Part shown: in pieces, positions 25,356 through 38,165 of the stretch | How positions within the stretch are numbered: the stretch's first letter is position 1 | How the letters are laid out: each line of letters begins with the position of its first letter | From: Sialis fuliginosa | Lineage: Eukaryota > Arthropoda > Insecta > Megaloptera > Sialidae | Direction of reading: 5' to 3' | NCBI GenBank assembly: GCA_961205875.1 | Contig: OY540822.1 | Coordinates: 15,564,501-15,628,500, forward strand | DNA: 64,000 nucleotides | Translations under genes and position numbers: made by a program | The notes under the pieces: model-generated | Databases searched by the model: none | The model's input: the letters and a program-made list of their open reading frames with translations, nothing else | What the model was told of the DNA's origin: nothing

Positions 25356-28300
25356 ATGTCTCAAGATAGTGAGCATAATTTTACTCCTCAGGAGTTACAA
25401 GTACTTTCTGAATTAGATAGGTACCTACATTTATAAATAACAATAGAAAAAATCAAAGTGGTATATTAATTTACTTTTTATTTCAGCCGACAGTTTGGCT
25501 TCCTGAAGCTACATCGGCCTGAAAATGCAAAGAAAAAGGCATTAGTCTTAAAGGTACATTATATCTAGTTAAATATTTTTTAAGAGTATTTACACATACA
25601 TTGATTTTAGGCAGTGAAAATGATCGAACAGATGATAATGGAGTCTCAAAAAGAAGATGACATTGTTGACACTCCACCTCCTGATTCTAGCCACGATGAT
25701 TCTATGGACACTTCAGAAAACAAAGAAGAAAATCCTGTTTATAGTAAATATTCAAAAAAACAGTTTGATATTGATCCAAAAACGCTATGTAAATTAGGCC
25801 ATTTTCATATCTTGCTTGAAGATTACCGAAAAGGTAATAATTTTTACTTATGTTCATTATTACGTTAATACATTGTGTTTATTATTTACAGCACTATCGG
25901 TTTATCAAAAATATTATAAATTGAAAGATGACTATTGGACTGACGCAGCATTTTTATATGGACAAGGATTAGTGTATTTTCATTTTAATGCTTTCCAATG
26001 GTGAGTTTGCATAACTACCTTATTTGCATGTTTTTACATAAAAAAATAAATATATCAGTGTATTTTATTTTAGTTTTAATTATTGTAATTTTATCTTGCC
26101 TGTGAAAATAATAAAAACGTGTAATATTTATAAAATAAGGACATAACTTCTTGGTTTGTGTTGATAAAATGCAAATTTTACATTGTTATTTATTTATATT
26201 TTTATATAATATTAAGTGCAATTATTGCTGTGTAACAGGCACAAAATATAAAATAAATTATTCACTTCTAGAAAAAATGCAACCCTTAGCAGCAAAAATG
26301 TTTAAATTATATATTTAATCTATCATAACAAAATCGATTTTATAAATTTTATTTAGCAGACAACCAACTTACTTACCAATTCAATATGTATTGAATATAT
26401 CCGAAATAGCGAAGCTTTACTATATTTTGTACTTCGTATTAGTTCGCCTATAGACCAACGTATGGCAGCACTTACATTCTATTTGAAATTTTATCTACAT
26501 ACTGCAGGTTGTCGTGTACTGATGTACTAACATAACATGTAAAATTGATTCAGAAAAGTGAGAGAGATAGAATATTTATATCGTATTACACTCATGTTTA
26601 CATAAAAACAAGCACATACCCTTTTTACACTCTATCTCTTTCTTTAATTGTATATATGCACACGTAAATTTAATAAAGTAGTACATTAATTGTTTAAAAG
26701 CAGTTTTAAATAATTTTAATTAAAATAAAATTACGAAATCATTTTCAATTTTTGTGGATATTGTAAATTCGTAAATCTTGTTAAGTGTGGTCAAGAACCA
26801 GCCCTTATTATAAAACCCTGTATAACAGGTACTTGTGATTTCTATAAAAAGACATTAGCGTCATTTTAATACAGGTCCGTAATATATACATTTTTTCTTT
26901 AGTATACAATTTTTTCAAATTCAAAATTTTAATGGTAATATCCATTTTGACTATTTTCGCATTAACTCTATTTTTCAATCTTTTATTAGTTAGCCAGAAA
27001 TATTCGTTTAATTTTTTTTTAGTTATACAGGTACGGGTACCTATTATATTACTCCATCGATGTATAAAATACCTAAGAATAATTCCGTGTTTCTTTTACA
27101 TCTGCGTTTTGTGATGTTGCTTATAGACAACCATCTGTCCCTTTACGAAAGTTGTCGACCTAAATCTATTAGTCTTTGTCGTCTACCCCCTTACCTTCCA
27201 ACCCCTCAGTGTAAAATGCATAGACATCATGAAAACTACCCTTACTATTCTACCCCAAGGTCTACTAGTTACCCTCTAACGGTGGTGCATCATAACAATT
27301 TTCTATCTGTTTCTATTTTCTCAAATATTTTCATCACATTGCAATTCGTTTAAAATAAACCTATATTCGATAAAGAGAATTCGGAATATCTATCTTGGAA
27401 TATATTTTTAAAATAATATATTTATTTTTCATAAAAGTTTTAGATTCACTGCTTTGTTGGCCTACGTGCAAACCTACTATATTATTAGGGATGCTGTAAT
27501 TTTCTATGTATCCATCTTTTCGAAATTATTTTCCTTTTTTTATTGTTCAAGAAATTTGTTGTATTATCTTTTATTCATAAAAAAAAAATTAAGGAACATA
27601 ATTTGAAAAAGTTTTGAGATATTTATAATATATATAATCTAGAATATATTCCGAAATTAAAAAATCGATAAATCGAGACAACTTTAACTTAATACTATAA
27701 CCTTTTTTATAAATAATAGTAATTAAAACGATTACAAAAAAATGTAAATACTTAATAAAAAAATAAACAAGTTTTTTATGAAGGCAATTATTCACGAAAT
27801 ATGCACATATACATATGTATAAGGAAATTAATTGTACTTGTATTGGGTCTTGCGAATATATACGTATACAATAATGATTCACTAGAAACAAGTTTCATAC
27901 AGAATAACTGAGCCTTTCGGGGTATTTGCCCTAACTCGAGATTGTCCTAGCTAGGGCTGTCAAAAGTTATTTATTATTTTCCTATTAAATACACCATTTT
28001 TTTAAAAACAATTTTCGATTTATTATTATAAATATATTTTGTAAACAACTTTTAAAAAGAATATTAACCATTTGATATAAATCTTTAAATCAATATTTCA
28101 AAATTTTCATTTTATAGAAAAATTCAAATGAGACCAAAAGTTTTTTCGAGTTTTTCTCGGTTAAATTTTGTAATGATACGTGACGATTTATAGGTACCTG
28201 TTTCGTGTACACTGTACAGCCCTAATTACATGAGATTAAATTTGATATTTTCTTATACATTACCTGGATGGTAAAGGTATAAATTGTACAATGTACACCC

Positions 28301-31300
28301 CTTATTCCTAGTGTCTCAAGCAGGTATATGGTAGAGCGACTTGGCTAGTGAAATAGCAAACTATATACCTCCTGTATTGTAAATAGAAGTTTTTCTATAT
28401 TGTATACAAATTTCAATATGTTCCAAAATTTAATTGAAATGTACTCATAAATATAACGAAATTAAAAAAAAAAACATGTCAATACACATGAAAATAAAAT
28501 TGACATGTTTAATAAACAAATTAATTTATTTGTCGCATTGCTACTGAAAGTAATACATTATAAATTGTCTCTTAAATAAATACACATGCATTTTTATATC
28601 GTGACCTACCTCAACGTCATATTTTATTTTAAAATTTTATACATACATAATTATATTGTTTCTATTGTAAACATTCGTTTATTTGTAATGACATTACAGA
28701 GCTGGCTTAAAGAATACATTTAGGGCATTTTTGTATAAAAAATAAGTATATTAATAATTTTTTTTTAAATTGTTTATAATAAATAAATTTCAATATTTGT
28801 TTTTTGGTCGATTTAATCTGTCAAATATAAATAAATTATTGTTATGAACTTATAAGTAATATGTATATTAAAATATGAATGAAATACATTTATAAATTAA
28901 TAAAAACTTGTTGAAATACCATAAAAGGACAGTATGTGTAAATTCTGTTTTATATGAATAAAATAGGCATTGAAAGGGTAAAATGATGATCCTATCATTA
29001 AAATAGTAAATAAACGTAAAAAGAAATGATTTTTGTAACATATATGCATTTAGGGTTCAGTGACTCCCAACTATAAGCGCTTTGTTTAGTTGACTTGTTC
29101 GTTCAACGTTTTTCGGCTATCTCCGTTTATTTTCGTACGGCTACGTGACTAAAAGACAAATCGTAATGGTGGGGTTTACGGCGCACAGAAATATTAAATC
29201 TGTTCTAGAATGCTTCAAGGTATAAAAAGATTTTTTTTTCTTCATATTATTTGTAATTGAAATATCTAAATCTTAATTTTTAATATAAGTTTCAAAGAGA
29301 ATTTCATGAATAATTTATTAAAACTTTCTTTAGAATCTAAGAAAAAGTATGATGGTAATAAATAAATATATTTTTTTTACTACTGTAAATTATAAACACT
29401 TTCTAGCTGCGTCGCGACTAAACGTTGATCGATAAAACTTAAACTCAGAAGCTAAGAATACATATCAAAATCCATATTTGCTAATATTTTATTTTAAGAT
29501 CAGAAAAATTGTATTACTTGTTTGCTCTTTAAAAATATTTGAAAGATAGAATTGCTAGTTTGTATGTAATAATATAATATTTTGGTTTTGATAGTTTTGT
29601 GGTGCATGATCTAGAAAGTAGATAAGTCTGTGGCGATGAGACCGGAAACCAGGTGCGGGGTAGGGCTTTAGTGCAAGTGCAGTGTTGTTAGTGTGCACCA
29701 GTACCGTAGCCCGAGTGGCCAGAACAACAGTGAACATGCGCAATAGGGACTAGCAGACACAGCCTTAACTATAGCTTTGGTTGCATTGTAAATCTATATA
29801 TACATGTTTACATTATTATTTATTTTCTTTTTTTAAACAATAGTGAAATCAGTTATTCGTTTAATATAAGTTTTACCAACTTTGTGTTCATTTATGTTCT
29901 ACGCACGAATAGTCATTTTTTGTTTTTGTGAAAATATAATAAGGGTGGTGGTGGTGAAATTGAAGTCGAAGCAAGCATAGTGTTTGTTTGTATTAGATAA
30001 TTATTTGTGTTCATCTGAAATTGTGTTCTAAGTGATTGTTTTATTAGTATATTTGGATGTTAAAGGTAATTTTAAGTGTATTATTTTTCATTGTTTATGT
30101 CAGTCTCTTATCATATGTCATTTTTTTCAACAATTATATTTATAACTAAATGTCAAAAGTATTATCTTTGTTCATTAAAATAATCAGAAAAACAAGCAAA
30201 ACAATCTGACGTTTTGTTCATACATACAAAACAATATATTCCATTCATTATTTATTTATTATAATTTATTAATGAATATATTTATATTGCGAATTTTGAC
30301 CACCTGTTTAGACACAGGTAATGAAAATAAATGTAATCTATAATATTCATACATAATGTGTAACGTTATTTATTTTTAAATTTTATTGTGGGTAGTCGAT
30401 TTGTTACATATTAAAATCGATAATATATATATTTCTATTTTTAGATGTGATTGAAATAATTACACATATTTTTACTACTAAATTTTTACATATTTGTATG
30501 TTATTTTTTAAATGAAAATGTCATTTTTCAACGTGGCAAATGTTATTATTGTTTGATTTTATTTTGACAATGCTGTGTATCGTATATCCTAAATATAGGT
30601 ATTTATTTTTATGTATATAGTATATATATATATAATAAGTATATGTATATATAATTTGGTAGTTGTCTCGCCGGTTCAAAGCATAGACTGTAATTCTTAG
30701 TTCATTCAACTTGTCGCGTGTAAAATATTTGTTTTGAAGCTTCAATTATATATATATATTGCTTTATTTGCAATATCTATACATCTTCTAATAGTTCCAC
30801 AGAAAATTCTTCACAATTTAACGCTAACAATTGTTCAGTTTACGTAACAACATACCTAAGAATCTTATTTATATTAAAAATATGTTATTATTTTATATAA
30901 TAAAATTTTAACCTTGCTAGAATATCGTTTCAAGGCCAAATTATTCTGTAGAAAAAAAGATAAAATTACAAAAATCAGTATCAACGAATGATATCTATGT
31001 TATACAAAACAAAAGTCATATCGAATTATTTTGACACAAGTTTATGTTATCATTATAATTATTTATTACAACTGCGATTTTGAATTATTTTTCAATACAG
31101 ATATAAAATAAAGACAACAAAAATTGATACATATCGAAAAATAATATATCTTTATTAAGTATATACTTAAAAAGAACATACATGTGTATGGGCAGGTGCA
31201 AATAAAAAAAATATTAAAGGTGTTTCTTAAAACAAATTTCACTAAATGTTGAAAATACAATGTCTTTCACTTATGTAACAATATTATACAAATCTAAAGC

Positions 31301-34300
31301 GGTTCCTAAAAGTTTTCAATGTAGTATAGGTCAGTAACGATATATATAGTATAAGTAAGTAATGTTAAACTGTTTTTTTTTTATTCGATATTTTACAAAT
31401 CTTAAAATTTTATATTTAAGACTAATTTTACAATTTGAATTATTTCTTAGAAAAATATTAGTAATTTTCATATAGTTTATAACAGTAAAAAGAACAAATG
31501 GTACAGAATAAAATGAAATAAATTTATTGTAAATACATTACTTAAGTCAACCTCATTCTATGTATTTTTGTAGAAGTATTTTTATCAGAAATTGATATAT
31601 AAATACGCTGATATTGTAAACTTCTTTGACCTAATTCCCCATTCTACTTAACTATTATTGCGTATATTCATATTCAGTAGCGTATTAAATATATTTTGTA
31701 GCCTATTTTCTAAGGGGGGGGGGGGGGGGGGGGGTGTTATCACTTATGTTAAAACAAGTGTTAATTTGAACCATTTATTTACGGTTATGATTTCGATTTT
31801 TATCTTTTTCCTGTTTACATTAATCAGCACCTATAGTGAATATTACACCTCTGTTAATCTTTGCTATGTGATGTCAAATTTATTATACACGTACATTTAT
31901 TTCATTTGCATTTGAAGTTATTCTTGATTAATTAAATTAATTGCTATGGGGAATTTTCGAAACCGACTAAAAAACATGGGTTTTTTATTTCGATAGTAAT
32001 TTATGATTTTCCTCCTTATTTTCTTATCTAATAAGTTAATATTTAAATGAAAAATTTTGAGAATAAAAATTATGATAATTCTCTTCAGTCCTCTGACAAA
32101 GTAGTTTTTCGAAAAATAAACTAAAAAAACTTCAGATCGATTTTCTTTATTTCTGAACAACCTATACAGAATTAAAATAAATTTAAATGCACATATCAAT
32201 TGTATTGAAATCGTATAAATACATTGAATAAATCTTCGTATAAGTTATATTTTGATTAAAAATAAATACAGATGAGTACGAAATAGAAAGGTTTCTTTTA
32301 TCGAAACGAAGGTAAATGCATTTGTCTAACCTTAGGAAATAGTAGAAATGTGCATTCAGAATTGCATTGCCTACCTATATATTTTGTTGCCAAGGTTCTT
32401 CACGCACACAAACACACACATATATCAACTCACAAGCTGTCATAAAAAAGTGCATATAATACTTAAACGTTACGTCATGACCTGGTTTATTTGTGACGTC
32501 ATTATCGAGTGAATCGTTTTTGTAAATATTAACTGTAGAAGTATTTAATCGAAATATGAGTTGTATTCCCGGTAAAATGATTTTAGTTTCCAAGAATATG
32601 ATGAATGTATCTTTTCATCTATTATGCAGATATGAGTTTAATGTTTTAATCAAACTTGAGTTGTCTGAAACCGAGCTGTGTTTTTATCAGAAAATCGTAT
32701 TTTCTCATAAATTTATTTATATTAAGGATCACATATTTTCCTTATCGTTAACAGGAAAAATAAGAAAATTAATTAGATATTGTATAGGTAAACATAATTT
32801 TATTCAAATATCTAATATTTTTAAAATTAACTCACCAAAATTTGTTTATTTTATTAGTTACAATTGTATTTTTACGTTGAGTTGCATAAATTCGACATTT
32901 AGAAGTTTTACTATATTTATTTCAAGTTATGTTAACAAAAATATTATTTATAACGGAATTTTATTTTTTTTCGTTATGTATAACGTTTATATTGACAACA
33001 AGCAATAAAGTAAATAGTGTGTTGTAAAACTGCAATAGAAATAAATTTTGAAAGTCAAATAGTGCTATAAAAACATAAAATTTAATATCTTTATTACATT
33101 TTGACAGATACCAAGTCAAACAAAGTAATTATAGAATGGAAGAAAATGGTTTTACTAAAATGTTATTTATTTATTACAGGGCGATTCGATCGTTTCAAGA
33201 ATTGCTTTATGTACACCCGAATTTTAACCGTGCCAATGAAGTACACTTGCGTTTGGGGCTTATGAAAAAGGCCCAATGTGATTATGATACAGCGTTGAAA
33301 CATTTACAATTGGCTCAGGTTGTGTCTGCTAAATGTTCTATCCCAAAATCCCAAAGTAAGTATCTCAAAAAGTTCGACTTAATTCATAAAAAATATTTAA
33401 ATATATCTGATTAAAATCAACCTCTCTAAAAGTATATTTTACCTCTATCCCTTTAACTATTAATATAATTTATAAGTGTAATAATTTTATTTTAAAAGTT
33501 ATGTGACAGTTATAAACACAATTCAAAATTAAACTGGTAGGGAAAAAGATATACTTTTAGAGAGGTTTTACTGTAACACAGTTTAACTTAATTTTAAAGG
33601 AAATAAAATGTACTTAAGTCTTATTTTTTATTTTCAGTTGCCTTTTATATAGCTCATTTAGATGAAGTAGCCGGAAAAACTAAATCGGCCAAAGAGAAAT
33701 ATGAAACTTTGATAAGAAATCGTGAATTGACTGATGAGTTAAGATCAATTGTATACAGACGTCTTGGTAAGTTGATTTATAATATTTAAATACGTTCCTG
33801 AATGACTTTATGTATTTTTTGTTAGGATGGATGTACCATACGATTGACTCTCTAGGGGAAAGACATCAAAGAATAGCAACTGCAATAAACTACCTCCAAC
33901 GTTCAGTTGAACTTGATAGTTTTTCAGGCCAGTCGTTGTATCTTCTTGGGCGAATTTTTGCAAGTATTGGTAAAGTACACGATGCTTTTATAGCGTACAG
34001 AAACTCTGTTGAGAAATCAGAAAGCAATGCAGATACTTGGTGCTCTATAGGGTACGTTGTTTAAATGAATTAATAAGAGTTAATTGTATTTAATTTTGAT
34101 TATTTTGAATTTCAGAGTACTTTACCAGCAACAGAATCAGCCTATGGACGCATTGCAAGCGTACATCTGTGCAGTACAGTTAGATAAAACGCACGTAGCA
34201 GCCTGGTCTAATTTAGGTGTGTTGTACGAGAGTTGCTGTCAAATCAGAGATGCGTTTGCATGTTATATGAATGCAAACAACTGTCCCGGGAATCCGTCGT

Positions 34301-37300
34301 TAGTGTCGAACCCGACATTTATGCAACGTATAAAATTCTTGAAAACAAACTTGGCAAACGCTCCAATGCCTAGTATCACGAGTAAACGTAGGCAATTGTT
34401 GTCAATAGAAGAGGCGTGGAATCTTCCTATTTCGGCAGAAATGTCGTCTCGTCAGCAGCAGCAACCGCAGTCAGCTAGCGGACGCCTTCAGCAATGCAAG
34501 GTAAGCAGATTGTTGACTCTAGAAGATAGTTATACAGAAAAATATAATTGTTATTTATTTATTCAGCCGCAGGGTCCACCACCCCCTTATCCAAAACGTT
34601 TCAAGCCAGATACGACGGTTTCTGGAACATCAGTACCAGCTACTACAGGACAGTCCTTACCGGCATACTATTTGGGAATACAACAGATACAAACATTGCA
34701 ATTTCTCCAACAGAATGCAGCCAATCTGACACCGCAACAACAAGCGTATATGCAACAGTTACAGCACCAATACAGACTGATGCAGCAACACCAGGTTAGT
34801 ATACGATAGTTTGAAATATATCACCTTGCAAGAATTTTGTATTTAAAATTAATTAACAGCTGCAACTTCGAAACGCACAAATAAGGGGGTCTACACCTTC
34901 TGGAACACACCAGACTCCGGTTACGAGTAATTTTACACCTACCGTTTCTGTTCAGTCAAGTTATCGATCGTCTCAAACTCCTACAAGTCAGTTTTCACAA
35001 TTTTCTAACACGACAAGTACTGGTTCGGCGACTCCTGGAAACCAAAACCAATCTACGCAAGAGTTGGGTGTTACAGATCAAGAACTGCAGGATATTCTGT
35101 CTCATAAAGATTTAGCAACAAGTTTGGCTGAAGATTTACTGAAACACTTTGAATCTGGAGATTTAGATAATAAAGAATCAACAAATAACGGTACGTAAAC
35201 ATTTTATATTTATTTGGATAATTTCAAAATCAATATGTGTGTCTTAAATATTTCAGAAGAATCTGCCTTAAGTTCTGGTCCATTCTCACCTACAAAACTA
35301 GAGAAGAAAACTGAATTGCGGTCTCCCAAACGTGAAATACCGTCACCCAATGCGGCAGCACCAAACGGAAATGGTGTATTGGCTTTTATCAAAGAAGAAG
35401 TCGGCATTAAAACAGAATCTGGGGAACCTCTAGAAGATATTATCTGTAATGAAACTACAGTGAAGCATATTAATGAACTTACAATTGACATGGATGCTAA
35501 GACTATTGTAGAAGCTTGTAAAGGATTAGGAGCGAGTAACTTAATCAGTAATTCTTTATTAAATGACAGAACCCCACCTCCAGCTCCTCCTGATCCACCA
35601 ATGCAGAGATTAACCAAAGAACAACTGCAACCACCAGCACCCTCCGTGTATCTAGATAATAAAAAGCAAGCATTCAGTCCTCAGCTACAAGAGTTCTGCT
35701 TGAAGCATCCGATTGCAGTAATACGAGGCTTAGCTGCAGCACTTAAACTAGGTAAGCTTATCAATGATTATTATTATTATTATCAATTTAACTTCATTTA
35801 TCTTTTGTGTTTAGATTTAGGATTGTTCTCGACAAAGACTTTGGTTGAAGCTAATCCTGATCACAGCGTAGAAGTAAGAACACAAATGCAACAACCATCA
35901 AACGAAAATTGGGATCAGCAGTTGGGAAAGAAAGTCTGGGCTTGTATTTCACACAGATCTCACACGACGATAGCCAAATATGCTCAGTATCAAGCTTCTA
36001 GTTTTCAAGATAGCATAAGGGTATGTTTAATTATATTGTATAGAAACTAGAGTACAATAATTATTAACGTTATTTCAGGAGGAACGTGATAAAGCCTGCG
36101 GAATACATGTAACCAATCTTTCTGATTCTGATTCTAAAGATTCTACTAACAATACAGTTAGAAGAAAGACCAAGAATGGAACTTCTGGATGTATTCTAAC
36201 CAGCGGTAATCATGCCAAAAATCCAAATGCTCCAAAAACATTGAAGTAAGTAAATCACATTAAATATTTTAAAAGCTGAAACCACAAATAATGATTTATT
36301 ATTCTCTCAGGTTCGGGACAAATGTTGATTTATCAGATGAACGTAAATGGCGACCGCAACTACAGGAACTGATGAAGCTTCCTGCATTTGCCCGCGTAGT
36401 TTCCGCTGGCAACATGCTGTCACACGTAGGTCATGTAATTCTCGGTATGAACACAGTACAGTTGTACATGAAGGTGCCTGGAAGTCGAACACCCGGCCAT
36501 CAAGAGAACAACAACTTCTGTTCTATCAATATCAACATAGGTCCCGGCGATTGCGAATGGTTTGCAGTCCCTGACGCTTACTGGGGTGTGATATGCAATC
36601 TCTGCGAACAGAATCAGATAAACTATCTACACGGTTCTTGGTGGCCCCTCTTAGAGGATCTGTACGAGGCTAATATACCAGTTTATCGTTTCATGCAGCG
36701 GCCGGGTGATTTGGTCTGGGTTAATGCAGGATGTGTTCATTGGGTTCAAGCTAATGGCTGGTGCAATAACATAGCTTGGAATGTGGGACCGTTGACAGCA
36801 CGCCAGTATCATCTAGCAATCGACAGATACGAATGGAATAAACTGCAGAGCTTCAAGTCGATAGTACCTATGTTACATTTATCGTGGAATCTTGCTCGTA
36901 ATATTAAAGTTTCTGATCCCAAACTGTTTGAACTTGTAAAGTAAGTTAGTTTTTAAGATAATTCAAATCAAGTACGTCACATGGTTTTATTTTTTTTAAT
37001 AGGAATTGTTTGCTGCGTACGTTACGCCAATGCTCTTTAACTTTGGAGTTTGTTAAACACAAGGGAGTTGAAGTACGTTTCCACGGACGCGGGAAAAACG
37101 AAGCATCACATTATTGTGGACAGTGTGAGGTAATAATGCCACATTAAACTAAAAGGAACACGCTGATTGTTATCATGTTGTTTCAGATTGAAGTTTTCAA
37201 TATATTATTTATTCGTGAACAAGAGAAAAGGCACGTAGTGCATTGTTTGGAGTGTGCCCGCAAACAGGCACCTGATTTAGAAGGTTTCGTTTGCCTGGAG

Positions 37301-37426
37301 GAATACAGAATGCAGGAGTTGATGGATGTTTTTGATAATTTTACTATACATACAGTGCCCTCATCTAACTTACAATCGAACATTGTGCCGTCCATACACA
37401 ATCAAACCACATCACCTACACATTAG
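25356..37426 (+). CDS. Utx: UTX/KDM6A histone H3K27 demethylase
   Basis: Fe(II)/2-oxoglutarate JmjC demethylase that removes di- and trimethyl marks from H3K27, in the MLL3/4-type complex. Sixteen exons: 25356-25420, 25487-25553, 25611-25833, 25892-26000, 33180-33355, 33638-33766, 33826-34051, 34116-34500, 34567-34794, 34860-35190, 35257-35751, 35815-36020, 36079-36245, 36311-36940, 37003-37129, 37187-37426. They total 1,267 residues in one frame. An in-frame TAA (25347-25349) precedes the ATG. TPR repeats fill about residues 75-440 ([20 protein letters not shown]). A Gln/Ser/Pro-rich linker follows. The JmjC core holds iron ligands His999 and Glu1001 (GHQENN) and His1079 (NAGCVHWVQ). The C-terminal zinc module has Cys1184, 1187, 1208 and 1211. 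All catalytic residues are present, so the enzyme should be active. Intron 4 is 7.2 kb. Confidence 0.96.
26001..33179 (+). other. 7.2-kb intron 4 of UTX
   Basis: GT-AG intron (donor GTGAGT, acceptor TTACAG), phase-compatible with the TPR exons on each side. It is mostly AT-rich. It contains a more GC-balanced island around 29590-29770, a 21-G homopolymer at 31714-31734 and TATA tracts near 30620. Open frames up to 150 codons (32556-33008 +) are AT-driven with no domain; I see no nested gene. A retained or alternative 5' exon cannot be excluded. Confidence 0.7.
31714..31734 (+). repeat. Poly-G tract (21 G)
   Basis: An uninterrupted run of 21 guanines in an otherwise AT-rich intron. Long G runs can form quadruplexes and are prone to sequencing length errors, so the exact count is uncertain. 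Confidence 0.9.
33419..33567. repeat. Short inverted-repeat element in UTX intron 5
   Basis: AACCTCTCTAAAAGTATAT at the left is inverted as ATATACTTTTAGAGAGGTT at the right. On the right the sequence continues to TTTACTGTAA, so the full right end reads inverted as CAGTAAAACCTCTCTAA, typical of Tc1/pogo-like MITE ends. The matching outer bases on the left are degraded. The element lies wholly within the intron 33356-33637 and should be removed by splicing. Confidence 0.6.
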
Positions 37427-38105
37427 TTATTTGCTCAAAATTGCTGTTTAATATACTGTGGACTTTTTTTTTTCGGAAGTAAGTATACAAATTATTTATT
37501 TATATTTATTTGCATTAGTTATTATAAATCGGAATCAGTTTGTGTGTGAATTGAAGATCTAGTAAAATAATAAGAAAAATATCCAAGATAGAAAAAAAAA
37601 TTGAGGATTAGTTAATTAATATATTTAATTTAATCTTCCATTATCTTAAATAATCAGCATCGAGAAGAATCTGAAAAGAATAAATTAAGCATGAAAAGTA
37701 GAAGGGATATAAACGGCATGAAATGAAACTGAATGTTATTTTTGCAGATTGTCATGAAATGATGAAGACTGTAAATAAAAATGGAATTAGCTGAATTTGG
37801 CTCTACCTCCGATATACTTACCGATTGTAATTATTGTAATAAAAGAAAAATTAATGATAATGGTGAATATTTTCGTAAGAACTGATTTTTTTTGTTTGTG
37901 TTTTTTTTTTACAATGCAGTATTATAAAACACTGCATAGGGCATTCTGATCTCAAATAGTGATAATATACAATTATTTATTATTTTATCACGTAGATTAG
38001 ATATATTTCATTATTTATTCTGTAATTTTTTGCTTAGCTTAGTCAAATATTTGTTCATAATCAAAATTTAATTTTATTTATTAAATATTTAATGGAGTAA
38101 GTTCT

Positions 38106-38165
38106 ACAGGATGTTCCAAAATTCAAACATATTCTACAGTTGATGTGGAATTTGGGACAACCTGT
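38106..38165. repeat. 60-bp miniature inverted-repeat relic
   Basis: TACAGGATGTTCCAAAATTC is followed 21 bp later by GAATTTGGGACAACCTGTA, whose inverse TACAGGTTGTCCCAAATTC matches with a few differences. Ends of the form TACAGG(G)TGTCCCA are common in insect DNA transposons. The unit is too short to be more than a relic or a hairpin. Confidence 0.4.

Noticed and set aside
27951-28228. TAGGGCTGT ... ACAGCCCTA short inverted repeat, with a similar phrase near 190
   Set aside because: Only 9 bp match and the flanking 8-mers differ, so a mobile element is not supported.
32556-33008. 150-codon open frame in UTX intron 4
   Set aside because: Composition follows the AT-rich background (Ile, Asn, Lys, Phe), no domain, and it lies within a phase-compatible intron of a conserved gene.
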